From: Lachnospiraceae bacterium
Lineage (GTDB): Bacteria > Bacillota > Clostridia > Lachnospirales > Lachnospiraceae
DNA length: 64,000 nucleotides
Direction: 5' to 3'
NCBI GenBank assembly: GCA_017527205.1
Contig: JAFXQK010000002.1
Location: 62,001 to 126,000 of the forward strand
A program made the position numbers and the translations under genes. The notes under the pieces are model-generated. The model searched no databases. It saw nothing but the letters and a program-made list of their open reading frames with translations, and had not been told where the DNA came from. This document shows positions 42,341 to 52,166 of this stretch, in pieces. Every line of letters begins with the position of its first letter. The first letter of the stretch is position 1.

Positions 42341-44908
42341 ATGAAGATCGTTGAAAAGATTTTTGGAACGCACAGCGAAAGGGAATTAAAGAGAGTTTAT
42401 CCCATTGTTGACAAGATTGAGGCGCTTCGTCCTGAAATGATGGGGCTGTCTGATGAAAGGCTTCGCGAGAAGACGCAGGAATTCAAAAAGAGACTTGCGG
42501 ACGGCGAGACGCTGGATGACATTCTCCCGGAGGCATTTGCAACGGTGCGTGAGGCGGCAAGACGTGTTCTTGGCATTGAGCATTATCGCGTGCAGCTCAT
42601 CGGCGGCGTGATCCTGCATCAGGGTCGTATCGCCGAGATGAAGACTGGTGAAGGTAAGACGCTGGTTTCCACGGCCCCTGCATATTTGAATGCCTTGGAG
42701 GGCAAGGGTGTCCATATCGTTACGGTCAATGACTATTTGGCAAAGCGTGACGCAGAATGGATGGGACAGGTACATGAATTCCTTGGATTGAAGGTTGGAG
42801 TCGTTCTGAATTCCATGACGCAGGAGGAGCGCCAGAAGGCGTATAACTGCGACATTACCTATGTGACCAACAATGAGCTTGGCTTCGATTACTTAAGGGA
42901 TAATATGGTGATTTATAAGGAGCAGCTGGTGCTCCGCGGACTACATTACGCCATTATTGACGAGGTGGACTCCGTACTCATTGATGAAGCGAGGACCCCT
43001 CTCATTATTTCCGGTGAGAGCGGCAAGTCGACTTCCCTTTATGAAATGTGTGACATTCTTGCACGCCAGATGAAGCGTGGCGCGGACATGAAGGATCTCT
43101 CAAAGCTGGATGCCATCATGGGAATTGAGCAGCAGGAGACGGGAGACTTCATCGTAAACGAGAAGGACAAGGTCATTAATTTGACCGCTGACGGCGTGAA
43201 AAAGGTGGAGCGGTTCTTCCACATTGAGAACTTTGCGGATCCTGAGAATCTTGAAATTCAGCATAACATTATCCTTGCACTGCGCGCGCACAACCTGATG
43301 TTCCGTGATCAGGATTACGTGGTGAAGGATGATCAGGTATTGATTGTCGATGAATTTACGGGTCGTATTATGCCTGGCAGACGTTATTCCGACGGTTTGC
43401 ATCAGGCAATTGAGGCAAAGGAAAAGGTAAAGGTAAAGCGCGAGTCCAAGACGCTTGCAACCATTACCTTCCAGAATTTCTTTAACTTATTTGAGAAGAA
43501 GTGCGGTATGACTGGTACGGCATTGACTGAGGAGAACGAGTTCCGTGACATTTATGGCATGGACGTAATTGAGATTCCGACCAACAAGCCTGTCATTCGT
43601 CAGGACCTGCAGGATGCCGTATATAAGACCAAGGCTGAGAAGCTTCATGCCATCTGTGATGCCGTGGAAGAGGCACATGCAAAGGGACAGCCCGTTCTGG
43701 TCGGCACGATTAACATTGATGCCAGTGAGGAGCTGAGCCGTCGTCTTTCCAAGCGTGGCATTCCGCATAAGGTTTTGAACGCAAAGTTCCATGAGATGGA
43801 GGCTGAAATCGTTGCAGATGCAGGTCTTCATGGTGCGGTAACCATCGCAACCAACATGGCTGGTCGTGGTACGGATATTAAGCTGGACGAGGAGGCTAAG
43901 GCAGCAGGTGGTCTTAAGATCATTGGTACGGAGCGTCATGAATCCCGCCGTATCGACAATCAGCTGCGCGGTCGTTCCGGTCGTCAGGGAGATCCCGGTG
44001 AGTCGAAATTTTACATCTCCTTGGAAGATGATTTGATGAGATTGTTTGGTTCTGAACGTCTGATCAAGATCTTTAATGCACTTGGCGTTCCCGAGGGTCA
44101 GGAGATTGCGCATAAGTCGCTCACGGCTTCCATTGAGTCAGCGCAAAAGAGAATTGAGAGCAATAACTTTGGCGTCAGAAAGAATCTGTTGGAATATGAC
44201 CGCGTCATGAGTGAGCAGAGACAGATCATTTATGACGAGCGTCGCAGGGTATTGGACGGCGAGAGCATGCGCGGTGTTATTTATAAGATGATCACGGACA
44301 TTGTTGAGAATTCCGTGGACATCTGCATCAACGATGACATGGGTGCGGAGGATTGGAATTACACGGAGCTGAATTCGCTCTTGCTTCCGACCATTCCCCT
44401 TGAGCCCGTGAGCCTTGAAAGACTTAAGAAGCGCAAAAAGAATGACCTTAAGCAGCAGCTGAAGGAAGAGGCCGTGAAGCTTTATGAGAGCAAGGAGGCA
44501 GAGTTCCCTGAGCCCGAGGCCATTCGTGAGTTGGAGCGCGTGATCCTGCTGAAGGTGATCGACAGAAAGTGGATGGATCACATTGATGACATGGAGCAGA
44601 TGCGTCAGGGCATTGGCCTGCAGGCACTCGGTCAGAAGGATCCTCTTGTGGAGTACAAGATGGCGGGCTATGAGATGTTCGACGAGATGACGCAGAACAT
44701 TCGCGAGGAGACCGTAAGAATTCTATTCCACGCAAAGGTAGAGCAGAAGGTAGAGCGTGAGCAGGTGGCAAAGGTTACGGGAACCAATAAGGATGAATCC
44801 GTGACAAAGGCTCCCAAAATGCGTCAGACGGCAAAGGTATATCCGAATGATCCCTGTCCTTGCGGATCCGGCAAGAAATATAAGCAGTGCTGCGGACGCA
44901 AGGCCTGA
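42341..44908 (+). CDS. secA: preprotein translocase ATPase SecA
   Basis: 855-residue motor that drives proteins through SecYEG. DEAD motor: Walker [13 protein letters not shown], Walker [19 protein letters not shown]. Preprotein crosslinking region, then NBD2 with [18 protein letters not shown] and [18 protein letters not shown]. Helical scaffold follows, and a C-terminal zinc site [15 protein letters not shown] for SecB/lipid contact. Full length, no oddity. GGAAAAG precedes the ATG. The prfB gene follows after a hairpin, the usual Firmicutes secA-prfB neighbourhood. Confidence 0.98.
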   Translation: MKIVEKIFGTHSERELKRVYPIVDKIEALRPEMMGLSDERLREKTQEFKKRLADGETLDDILPEAFATVREAARRVLGIEHYRVQLIGGVILHQGRIAEMKTGEGKTLVSTAPAYLNALEGKGVHIVTVNDYLAKRDAEWMGQVHEFLGLKVGVVLNSMTQEERQKAYNCDITYVTNNELGFDYLRDNMVIYKEQLVLRGLHYAIIDEVDSVLIDEARTPLIISGESGKSTSLYEMCDILARQMKRGADMKDLSKLDAIMGIEQQETGDFIVNEKDKVINLTADGVKKVERFFHIENFADPENLEIQHNIILALRAHNLMFRDQDYVVKDDQVLIVDEFTGRIMPGRRYSDGLHQAIEAKEKVKVKRESKTLATITFQNFFNLFEKKCGMTGTALTEENEFRDIYGMDVIEIPTNKPVIRQDLQDAVYKTKAEKLHAICDAVEEAHAKGQPVLVGTINIDASEELSRRLSKRGIPHKVLNAKFHEMEAEIVADAGLHGAVTIATNMAGRGTDIKLDEEAKAAGGLKIIGTERHESRRIDNQLRGRSGRQGDPGESKFYISLEDDLMRLFGSERLIKIFNALGVPEGQEIAHKSLTASIESAQKRIESNNFGVRKNLLEYDRVMSEQRQIIYDERRRVLDGESMRGVIYKMITDIVENSVDICINDDMGAEDWNYTELNSLLLPTIPLEPVSLERLKKRKKNDLKQQLKEEAVKLYESKEAEFPEPEAIRELERVILLKVIDRKWMDHIDDMEQMRQGIGLQALGQKDPLVEYKMAGYEMFDEMTQNIREETVRILFHAKVEQKVEREQVAKVTGTNKDESVTKAPKMRQTAKVYPNDPCPCGSGKKYKQCCGRKA

Positions 44909-44952
44909 ATGCAGAAAGAATCCGATTGACGCAGACAGATAAAAGATGAGAT

Positions 44953-44992
44953 ACAACGCAGGCTGGATGTGAAAACGAAGAGCCTGCGTTGT
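44953..44992 (+). terminator. hairpin between secA and prfB
   Basis: ACAACGCAGGCT (44953-44964) pairs perfectly with AGCCTGCGTTGT (44981-44992), 16-base loop, followed by TTATAAG rather than a T run. Terminator or partial attenuator between the two genes. Confidence 0.6.
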
Positions 44993-45076
44993 TTATAAGC
45001 AGGGCGAGAAAGCAGGCGGCCTGTATAAGCCCAAAGCTAAAGACATTGGAAACAGGAAAAGGTAGGTACAACGATA

Positions 45077-46216
45077 GTGGCACTGGTAGAATTGGATCAA
45101 ATGAAATCGGAGATTCTGACCTACGAAAAGCCCTTGGCGGAGGTGAAGGCTTCGCTGGACTTGGACAGTAAGGAGAAGAGAATCGAAGAGCTTCAGATGG
45201 ATATGGAGGCTCCGGGCTTTTGGGACGATCCGGATCGTTCCAATTTGAAGATGAAGGAGCTGAAGAACTTAAAGGACGTCGTGGAGGAATGTCATAAGCT
45301 GTCCGCGCAGTATGACGACATTCTCACGCTGATCGAAATGGGCTATGAGGAGGATGACGAGTCCATGATCCCCGAAATTCGGGCAGAGCTGGACGAGTTT
45401 ATCTCCGAGTATGAGGAGCTTCGCATCAGCACGCTTCTTTCAGGAGAATATGATAAGAATAACGCGATCTTGAAATTGAATGCGGGCGCTGGCGGAACGG
45501 AGAGCTGTGACTGGTGCAGTATGCTTTACCGCATGTACACGCGCTGGGCGGAGCGTAAGGGCTTTACCATTGAAGTGCTGGATTTCCTGGATGGCGATGA
45601 GGCGGGCATCAAGTCCGTTACCTTTCAGGTCAATGGCATCAATGCCTATGGCTATTTGAAGTCCGAAAAGGGCGTACACAGACTGGTTCGTATTTCCCCG
45701 TTTAATGCGCAGGGAAAGCGGCAGACCTCCTTTGTGTCTCTCGACGTCATGCCGGAGATTGAAGAGGATCTCGACGTCGAAATCGACGAGAAGGATCTGC
45801 GAATTGATACCTATCGAAGCAGCGGCGCAGGTGGTCAGCACATCAATAAGACCTCCTCTGCAATCCGCATCACGCATATCCCCACGGGTACGGTCGTGAC
45901 CTGTCAGAACGAGCGAAGCCAGTTCCAAAACAAGGACAAGGCCATGCAAATGCTGAAGGCGAAGCTGTTTTTGCTAAAGCAGGAGGCAAACGTAGAAAAG
46001 CTTTCGGACATCCGCGGAGAGGTGAAGGAGATAGGATTTGGAAATCAAATTCGATCGTATGTGCTCCAGCCCTATAAGCTGGTGAAGGATCTTCGAACGG
46101 ACGTGGAGACGGGAAACGTGGATGCCGTTTTGGACGGTGCGTTGGATCCCTTCATGAACGGATATTTGAAGTGGCTGAGCATGGGACAGCCGAAGTCTCA
46201 ATCACAGGATGAATAA
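45077..46216 (+). CDS. prfB: peptide chain release factor 2
   Basis: 379 residues; recognises UGA and UAA on the ribosome and releases the chain. The stop-codon tripeptide is SPF in RISPFNAQGK, and the catalytic loop is GGQ in SSGAGGQHINKT. The whole protein is read in one frame: at the place where many prfB genes need a +1 shift at an internal UGA, this gene reads CTG GAC TTG GAC (residues about 29-32), so the autoregulatory frameshift is absent. The GTG at 45077 is the best start (GGTAGG ten bases upstream), a weak site; M at 45101 is the alternative. Confidence 0.95.
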   Translation: MALVELDQMKSEILTYEKPLAEVKASLDLDSKEKRIEELQMDMEAPGFWDDPDRSNLKMKELKNLKDVVEECHKLSAQYDDILTLIEMGYEEDDESMIPEIRAELDEFISEYEELRISTLLSGEYDKNNAILKLNAGAGGTESCDWCSMLYRMYTRWAERKGFTIEVLDFLDGDEAGIKSVTFQVNGINAYGYLKSEKGVHRLVRISPFNAQGKRQTSFVSLDVMPEIEEDLDVEIDEKDLRIDTYRSSGAGGQHINKTSSAIRITHIPTGTVVTCQNERSQFQNKDKAMQMLKAKLFLLKQEANVEKLSDIRGEVKEIGFGNQIRSYVLQPYKLVKDLRTDVETGNVDAVLDGALDPFMNGYLKWLSMGQPKSQSQDE

Positions 46217-46256
46217 AGAGTGATGATATAGAAGCAAGCAAATTAGGGGAAAGATA

Positions 46257-46293
46257 AAAAAGGCGCGTCAGGCGAATTGCTGACGCGCTTTTT
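46257..46293. terminator. bidirectional terminator after prfB
   Basis: GCGCGTCAG (46263-46271) pairs with CTGACGCGC (46280-46288); A run at 46256-46261 and T5 at 46289-46293. Serves prfB and the convergent DUF975 gene. Confidence 0.9.
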
Positions 46294-46307
46294 GCTTTGG
46301 TCATTCC

Positions 46308-47075
46308 TTAGGACGGATTCTGGGGTTTCATCAGATCCAGATAATACAGTGCCATGGTGACTTGGTAATAGGGCAGGAACCAAAACAGCCCAAGGCCAAA
46401 GGTGATCAGCACCAAGAGAAACAAAGGAAGAAAGCTTAGGCGCACGTAAAACAGATCTCTTTTTTTGCCATTCATAATTTTGACGCTCATCTTCAGAATT
46501 TCCGAAACCGAAAGGTCGGGATAATCCAAATAAACATAGAAGGCCTGAGACAGCGCAAGGGATACGGGAAGGTAAATGAGAAACAGTACAAGCTGTAGGA
46601 CGCCCAGGATCAGAAAGAGCTCGTTAGTCATGCGCAGGCCGCTTTCACGGATGTCAAGAAAGACGTCGGAGGGCAGAAAACAAACAAAGTTAAGCAACGT
46701 AAGTACACTGGATAAGCGGAAGGACTTACCAAACTCATGCAGGTAGCCGTACAACAGGTCAAAGGTATAAAAGGAATGACCTGTTACGATATTCAGGAAA
46801 AACAGGCACATGCCAATTTGCAGTACGCCAAGAACGATGGACATGAAAAGCGGCAACATATAGGAGAGAAGCATGATCATGAGACTGTTCTCCGATATGT
46901 TGAGCAGGTCAATGAGCGTCAGACAGACGTGGCGGTTTAAGTTAAAGGTAAAGCGGTTAAACAGCAGAGTGATCATGCCGGAAAAAAGGAGCGTCATGAT
47001 GGTAAAGTAATATTTCCCGGCCATGAGGTTCTTTGCCGAATTTTTTAAGATTGTGCATTTAGCAGACGTTTTCAC
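46308..47075 (-). CDS. DUF975-family membrane protein
   Basis: 255 residues with about six hydrophobic spans (YYFTIMTLLFSGMITLLFN; MLSYMLPLFMSIVLGVLQIG region; FLILGVLQLVLFLIYLPVSL; LPLFLLVLITFGLGLFWFLP). The N-terminus KNSAKNLMAGKYYF and the end PYYQVTMALYYLDL are typical of DUF975, small integral membrane proteins of unknown role common in Clostridia. It starts with GTG at 47075, GGAGAG six bases upstream. The gene lies 20 bases after another small membrane-protein gene and is probably cotranscribed with it. Confidence 0.82.
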   Translation of the reverse strand: MKTSAKCTILKNSAKNLMAGKYYFTIMTLLFSGMITLLFNRFTFNLNRHVCLTLIDLLNISENSLMIMLLSYMLPLFMSIVLGVLQIGMCLFFLNIVTGHSFYTFDLLYGYLHEFGKSFRLSSVLTLLNFVCFLPSDVFLDIRESGLRMTNELFLILGVLQLVLFLIYLPVSLALSQAFYVYLDYPDLSVSEILKMSVKIMNGKKRDLFYVRLSFLPLFLLVLITFGLGLFWFLPYYQVTMALYYLDLMKPQNPS

Positions 47076-47095
47076 GGGTTTCTCTCCATCCAGGT

Positions 47096-47458
47096 TTATT
47101 GTGCGCGGAAAATGTCATCCAGATTGATGCCATAAAGGTTCTGATACATGGTATTCATTTCCTGATAATAATTGGGATCAGTCATCAAGGGGATCAGTAT
47201 GGTCATGATGGCATAAATCAGGACGAGTGCTCCCATAAAGATGCCGATACAGGAAAATACGACGCCCCACCAGCTTAGGGAGGGAAAGGGTCTGTCCTCC
47301 CGACGGGAAAGAACTGCAAACATAATTCCCAAGCCTCCCGTGATCAAAGAAAAGAAGCCCGTGAAAAATGTCATCAGCGCAAGTATGCCACAAATTATGG
47401 AGGCAAGCGCAAAGGAACGGATGCTATATGTATTGATTTCGTTTTGATTTAAATTCAT
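47096..47458 (-). CDS. small membrane protein (DUF4190-like)
   Basis: 120 residues. The N-terminal 20 residues are polar (NLNQNEINTYSIRSFAL). Two or three spans follow: SIICGILALMTFFTGFFSLI, GGLGIMFAVLSRR and FSCIGIFMGALVLIYAIMTI. The A-I-I-C-G-I-L-A and GIMFAVLSRR pattern resembles the DUF4190 group, function unknown. The C-terminal ~25 residues are polar and probably outside. The ATG at 47458 has GGGAGA eight bases upstream; longer in-frame sequence crosses the promoter. First gene of a two-gene operon with the DUF975 gene. Confidence 0.78.
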   Translation of the reverse strand: MNLNQNEINTYSIRSFALASIICGILALMTFFTGFFSLITGGLGIMFAVLSRREDRPFPSLSWWGVVFSCIGIFMGALVLIYAIMTILIPLMTDPNYYQEMNTMYQNLYGINLDDIFRAQ

Positions 47459-47483
47459 AAGCGTTATCTCCCTATTCTCTTCT

Positions 47484-47512
47484 ACTCTAACACGATTTCC
47501 TGCGGAAAGCAA
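47484..47512 (-). promoter_or_regulatory. promoter of the two membrane-protein genes
   Basis: Minus strand: TTGCTT (complement of 47507-47512), 17 bases, TAGAGT (complement of 47484-47489), TGT directly before the -10. Confidence 0.5.
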
Positions 47513-47539
47513 ATATAAGAAAATGAAATAATTATAAAA

Positions 47540-47568
47540 TTGATTTTTGACATATGGTTTGATATAAT
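47540..47568 (+). promoter_or_regulatory. promoter of tex
   Basis: TTGATT (47540-47545), 17 bases, TATAAT (47563-47568), with TGA directly before the -10. Leader of about 65 bases. Confidence 0.7.
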
Positions 47569-47641
47569 AGATTCGTGTGCATGATAGCCACAAAAAGCGA
47601 AAAACGATAAGGTCAGTACATTTGCAGAGAGGTTAAGACGG

Positions 47642-50110
47642 ATGGACGTAATTGCAAAAATCACGGAAGAACTGAAGGTACAAAAGTGGCAGGTGGAAGC
47701 TGCCGTAAAGCTGATTGACGAGGGAAACACGATTCCCTTTATTTCCCGTTATCGTAAAGAGGTGACGGGTTCGTTAAATGATGAGCAGCTGCGTAATCTT
47801 CATGAAAGACTGGTTTATTTGAGAAATTTGGAGGAGAAGAAGGAGCAGGTCCTGAGCAGCATCAGCGAGCAGGGAAAGCTGACGCCTGAACTGGAAGCGA
47901 AGATTAAGGCCGCAGAGACCATGGTTACGGTTGAGGACTTGTATCGCCCTTACCGCCCGAAGAGAAAGACCAGGGCCAGTGTTGCGAAGGAGAAGGGGCT
48001 TGATGGACTTGCGGAGTATCTGCTTGCCCAGAATGCGACGGAGCCGTTGGAGAAGGAAGCGGAGAAGTACGTGACGGGTACGGACGTACCTGAGGAGAAG
48101 CAGGTAAAGAATGTTGCCGAGGCCCTGCAGGGCGCGAAGGACATTATTGCTGAGTCCATTTCCGATGACGCGGAGCATCGTCTGTATATTCGTAACGCAA
48201 CCTACGAGGAGGGCATTGTCACCAGCGTTGCCAAGGACGAGAAGCAAGAGAGCGTTTATGAAATGTATTATCATTTCAGTGAGCCCGTGAAGAAGCTTGC
48301 AGGACATCGAGTGCTTGCACTAAACCGTGGTGAGGCAGAGAAGATTTTGACGGTTAAGATCGAAGCTCCCACGGAGCGCATTCTTCGGTATCTTGAGAAG
48401 AAGATCATCACCTCCGAAAATGCGTTTACGACGCCTGCCTTAAAGGAGGTTTGTCAGGACAGCTATGAGCGTCTGATTGCGCCTGCGATCGAGCGCGAAA
48501 TCCGAAGCGACCTGACCGAAAAGGCGGAGGATGGTGCCATTGACGTCTTTGGAAAGAATTTGGAGCAGCTCCTCATGCAGCCTCCCATTGCGGGAAAGGT
48601 CGTCCTTGGCTGGGATCCCGCGTTCCGAACGGGCTGTAAGCTTGCCATTGTTGACGCTACGGGCAAGGTTTTGGATACGAAGGTCATTTATCCTACTGCA
48701 CCGCAAAATAAGGTGGATGAGGCTAAGGCTGAGTTAAAGAAGCTAATTAAGAAATATAACGTGGATCTGATTTCCGTAGGTAACGGAACGGCATCCCGTG
48801 AATCTGAGCAGGTGATAGTAGAGCTCCTAAAGGAACTGGATCGCCCCGTACAATACGTGATCGTGAATGAGGCAGGCGCATCCGTATACTCTGCCAGCAA
48901 GCTGGCAACGGAGGAGTTCCCGCAGTTTGACGTGGGACAGCGTAGCGCGGCTTCCATCGCGAGAAGATTACAGGATCCGCTGGCAGAGCTGGTAAAGATT
49001 GACCCGAAGTCCATCGGCGTTGGGCAGTATCAGCATGACATGAACCAGAAAAAGCTCGATGAGGCGCTTGGCGGCGTCGTAGAGAGCAGCGTTAATAAGG
49101 TCGGCGTTGACGTTAACACGGCCTCTGCTCCGCTTTTAGAGTACATTTCCGGAATCAATAAGACCATCGCAAAGAATATCGTGGATTATCGTGAACAGAA
49201 TGGTAGGTTTACGAACCGCAGACAGCTTCTAAAGGTTCCGAAGCTCGGTCCCAAGGCATTTGAACAGTGCGCAGGCTTCATGAGGATTCTGGACGGAGAA
49301 AATCCCCTGGATGCGACCAGCGTTCATCCTGAAAGCTATGAGGCAGCAGAAAAGCTCCTTGATAAGCTGGGTCTGACCATGGATGACGTCAGAGCCATGC
49401 AGAAGAAGGCGGCAGAGGACAAAAAGCTAGGGCGTACGGCTAAGGCAGAGGGCGGGAATTCCCAGGGAGCGCGTGCAAACGATGCGAAGGCGAATGGACG
49501 CAGTGGTCAGAACGCAAATGGAAAGGGTAAGCAGCTGGTGGTAAAGAACACCAACACTTCCATGGGCAAGGCACTTGCCGCTGCCATGGGGAACCTTGTC
49601 ATTGCGGCTCCTGAGGAGAAGGATAACGGGAAAAATGCGGCGAATGGTAAGGCAGGTGTAACGGATGCTGCAAGGACTTCCCAGAGTGCAGGAAATGCCC
49701 AGAATGTCTCAGGACTTGAAAAGCGCGTGAAGGATAAGGCAGCGCTCGCCAGTGAGCTTGGCATCGGAGAGATTACGCTGACGGATATTTTGAAGGAGCT
49801 GGAAAAGCCTGCAAGAGACCCCAGAGAGGATATGCCAAAGCCCATTCTTCGAAGCGACGTGCTTGACATGAAGGACTTAAAGCCCGGCATGATCCTAAAG
49901 GGGACCGTGAGAAACGTCATTGACTTTGGCGTCTTTGTAGACATTGGCGTTCATCAGGATGGTCTGGTACATATTTCTCAGATCACGGATCGCTATATCA
50001 AGCATCCGCTGGAGGCTGTCAGTGTCGGCGACATTGTGGACGTGCAGGTGCTCACCGTGGACGTACCCAAGAAGCGCATCGGCCTCACCATGAAGATTAA
50101 ACCTCAATAA
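47642..50110 (+). CDS. tex: Tex-family RNA-binding protein with a low-complexity insertion
   Basis: 822-residue nucleic-acid-binding protein of the Tex/Spt6 family. Order: N-terminal HTH region (KWQVEAAVKLIDEGNTIPFI), the YqgF-like domain (VVLGWDPAFRTGCKLAIVDA), helix-hairpin-helix region (ISGINKTIAKNIVDYREQNG), and a C-terminal S1 domain (GMILKGTVRNVIDFGVFVDI). Most Tex proteins are 700-780 residues. The excess here is a ~100-residue Gly/Asn/Ala/Lys-rich stretch, about residues 596-692 (GGNSQGARANDAKANGRSG), inserted between the HhH region and GELGI-like text before S1 (LASELGIGEITLTDILKELE). Such disorder suggests a flexible tether for S1. It is the last core gene before the exopolysaccharide cluster. 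Confidence 0.94.
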   Translation: MDVIAKITEELKVQKWQVEAAVKLIDEGNTIPFISRYRKEVTGSLNDEQLRNLHERLVYLRNLEEKKEQVLSSISEQGKLTPELEAKIKAAETMVTVEDLYRPYRPKRKTRASVAKEKGLDGLAEYLLAQNATEPLEKEAEKYVTGTDVPEEKQVKNVAEALQGAKDIIAESISDDAEHRLYIRNATYEEGIVTSVAKDEKQESVYEMYYHFSEPVKKLAGHRVLALNRGEAEKILTVKIEAPTERILRYLEKKIITSENAFTTPALKEVCQDSYERLIAPAIEREIRSDLTEKAEDGAIDVFGKNLEQLLMQPPIAGKVVLGWDPAFRTGCKLAIVDATGKVLDTKVIYPTAPQNKVDEAKAELKKLIKKYNVDLISVGNGTASRESEQVIVELLKELDRPVQYVIVNEAGASVYSASKLATEEFPQFDVGQRSAASIARRLQDPLAELVKIDPKSIGVGQYQHDMNQKKLDEALGGVVESSVNKVGVDVNTASAPLLEYISGINKTIAKNIVDYREQNGRFTNRRQLLKVPKLGPKAFEQCAGFMRILDGENPLDATSVHPESYEAAEKLLDKLGLTMDDVRAMQKKAAEDKKLGRTAKAEGGNSQGARANDAKANGRSGQNANGKGKQLVVKNTNTSMGKALAAAMGNLVIAAPEEKDNGKNAANGKAGVTDAARTSQSAGNAQNVSGLEKRVKDKAALASELGIGEITLTDILKELEKPARDPREDMPKPILRSDVLDMKDLKPGMILKGTVRNVIDFGVFVDIGVHQDGLVHISQITDRYIKHPLEAVSVGDIVDVQVLTVDVPKKRIGLTMKIKPQ

Positions 50111-50117
50111 CCTATGA

Positions 50118-50354
50118 GATAGTTACGGTAGATCGGGCGCGGTCAACCTCAAGTATGTTGTGCGCCAGGAAGATGGCCTTCTGCTGATCTGCCGTGACTA
50201 TCCGGGATCGATCGTTGACGTCACCCAGTGTTCTGAAATGATCGATTTGATCCCTGAGAAGTCAATGCCTAAATATGATTTTGATTATCAGACAGTTTTA
50301 CTTAAAGAATTGATAAACAGGACAGAAGTTTCATGGAACAATACAGTGTTTTGA
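50118..50354 (+). pseudogene. 3' remnant of a deleted gene at the left border of the exopolysaccharide cluster
   Basis: A frame open from just after the stop at 50115 to a stop at 50352-50354 reads DSYGRSGAVNLKYVVRQEDG, then LLLICRDYPGSIVDVTQCSE and DLIPEKSMPKYDFDYQ. It has protein-like composition, no start codon with a ribosome site near its beginning, and it overlaps the first glycosyltransferase start by 22 bases, as an intact upstream gene would. It begins only seven bases after tex ends. I read it as the surviving C-terminal ~78 residues of a cluster gene whose 5' part was lost. Family not recognised. Confidence 0.55.
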
Positions 50355-51160
50355 TGTCGGTGTATCATTTGAATTCACCAGAAGAATTAAAACAGAGTAT
50401 AGATAGTATGCTGAATCAGACGATAAAAGCAGAGCAATTTGTATTGGTAGAAGATGGACCAATTGCAGACGAATTATCGTCTGTGATTGAAGGATACTGT
50501 GTGAATAACAAGTCTCTATTCACGGTGGTTAAACTTAGTGAAAACCAGGGGCTAGGAAAAGCTCTGGATGCGGGTCTTCTTCAGTGCAGAAATGATCTTG
50601 TGGCTCGTATGGATGCAGATGACATATCATTGCCGGAACGTTGTGAAAAGCTTTTAAAACTATTTGAGGCTAATCCGAAGTTGGCAATTGCAGGCACAAA
50701 TATTAATGAATTCTACGATGACCCTTCTAAGGTCGTTTCATCCCGTGTGGTTCCCAATGATTACAAAAGCATATGCAAATTTATGAAACGACGTAGTCCT
50801 TTCAATCATTCAACGGTAATGTTTAGAAAGTCAGAGGTACTGCGTTGTGGTGGCTATGGTAAAATGCGCAGAAAGCAAGATCTTGATTTGTTCGCGAGAA
50901 TGATCAATATGGATTGTTATGCATTAAATATCAATGAGTCACTTCTGCTTTTTAGATCTAATGAGGGGAATTACAAACGGCGTAAGAGTTGGGAATACTG
51001 TAAAAGCTATATAGACGTTATGAGGGAAAACTATAAGAGGGGATATTGTTCACTGATAGACTTGGCTTTTGTTACGGTAGGGCAGGTAATAATGCATGTT
51101 GCTCCGATGGGCGTAATGAAATTTCTGTCGGATACATTTCTGAGAAAGCAGAGGAAGTGA
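50333..51160 (+). CDS. family 2 glycosyltransferase
   Basis: 275 residues, GT-A fold, cytoplasmic face of the membrane. The nucleotide-sugar site starts SVLMSVYHLNSPEELKQSI, and the metal-binding DxD is in ARMDADDISLPERCEKL. The acceptor-side motif KQDLDLFARMI replaces the usual ED residues. A hydrophobic C-terminus (FVTVGQVIMHVAPMGVMKFL) probably touches the membrane. Sugar donor not predictable, though the motif set is that of EPS galactosyl/glucosyl transferases. First intact gene of the cluster; its start lies inside the end of a gene remnant. Base composition falls sharply in GC from here to about 62.0 kb relative to the tex side. Confidence 0.9.
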   Translation: MEQYSVLMSVYHLNSPEELKQSIDSMLNQTIKAEQFVLVEDGPIADELSSVIEGYCVNNKSLFTVVKLSENQGLGKALDAGLLQCRNDLVARMDADDISLPERCEKLLKLFEANPKLAIAGTNINEFYDDPSKVVSSRVVPNDYKSICKFMKRRSPFNHSTVMFRKSEVLRCGGYGKMRRKQDLDLFARMINMDCYALNINESLLLFRSNEGNYKRRKSWEYCKSYIDVMRENYKRGYCSLIDLAFVTVGQVIMHVAPMGVMKFLSDTFLRKQRK

Positions 51161-51166
51161 AGCATT

Positions 51167-52036
51167 TTGGAACGAAGTTCAAGAACAGTAATCGCTAATC
51201 TTTTATCATTTATACCAGATAAACGATATTTGCAAATGCGTTTCTTTTTATCATTAAAGAAAAGGCTTAATTTGAAAAATCCACAGACATACAATGAAAA
51301 AATACAATGGATGAAGCTTTACGATAGAAATCCATTGTACACCAAACTAGTAGATAAGAAAGAGGTCAAGGAATATGTGGAAAGCATGAAGATATGCAAC
51401 CTTAATATTATTCCGACAATTGCAGTATGGGAAAAAGCTGATGACATAGATCTTAGTATGTTGCCTGATGAATTCGTAATCAAATGTACTCATGACTCTG
51501 GGAGTGTGTTGGTTTTTAGAAAAAAAGATGATTATTCGATAGAGTATGTTAAAAAGCATTTTAATGAGGCCATGAAGAGAAAACAGTATATGGCAGGAAG
51601 GGAATGGGCCTATAAAGACGTGATCCCGAGGATTATTACTGAACCGTTTATGATGGATGATTCTGGTTTCGGGTTAAAGGATTATAAGTTTTTCTGTTTT
51701 GAGGGTAAAGTCAAAGCATTTTTCATCGCTACGGACCGAGGGAAAAAAGATTCGGATGTTAAATTCGATTTTTATGATGAATACTGTAATCATTTAGAAT
51801 TGAGACATGGGCATGAGAATGCCGCCATTCCACCTAATAAGCCCGAAAAATTTGACGAAATGAAAAGAATTGCAGAAGAATTATCGAAAGGGTTAAGGCA
51901 TGTCAGGGTTGACTTATATGACATAAATGGACGGATATACTTCGGGGAGTTTACCTTTTATCATCATTGCGGATTTGTTCCATTTGAACCAGAAAAATGG
52001 GATTACGTTTTCGGTAGTTGGATAAACATTCATTGA
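51167..52036 (+). CDS. TupA-like ATP-grasp polysaccharide biosynthesis protein
   Basis: 289 residues. Recognised by NPQTYNEKIQWMKLYDRNPL, then LVDKKEVKEYVE, FVIKCTHDSGSVLVFRKK, PRIITEPFMM, DYKFFCFEGKVKAFFIATDR and VDLYDINGRIYFGEFTFYHH: the order of the TupA-like ATP-grasp family (formerly annotated as glycosyltransferases) found in capsule and teichuronopeptide loci. It may ligate an amino acid or amine to a sugar acid. The start codon is TTG at 51167, supported by AGAGGAAG eight bases upstream and six bases after the preceding stop. Translation is probably coupled to the first glycosyltransferase. Confidence 0.85.
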   Translation: MERSSRTVIANLLSFIPDKRYLQMRFFLSLKKRLNLKNPQTYNEKIQWMKLYDRNPLYTKLVDKKEVKEYVESMKICNLNIIPTIAVWEKADDIDLSMLPDEFVIKCTHDSGSVLVFRKKDDYSIEYVKKHFNEAMKRKQYMAGREWAYKDVIPRIITEPFMMDDSGFGLKDYKFFCFEGKVKAFFIATDRGKKDSDVKFDFYDEYCNHLELRHGHENAAIPPNKPEKFDEMKRIAEELSKGLRHVRVDLYDINGRIYFGEFTFYHHCGFVPFEPEKWDYVFGSWINIH

Positions 52037-52166
52037 ATTTTTAAGGGATTCGCTTCAAGTAGGGATTTTTTAGAATTTTCTAAATTAAGAACAAAAAAGA
52101 CCATAAATATCAATATTATTAGGGCATGGTATTGCCTATCATCTGATTTCCAAGGATATAAATACA

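Noticed and set aside
47547..47568. TTGACA (47547-47552) as the -35 of the tex promoter
   Set aside because: It lies only ten bases from TATAAT; TTGATT at 47540-47545 has the correct 17-base spacing.
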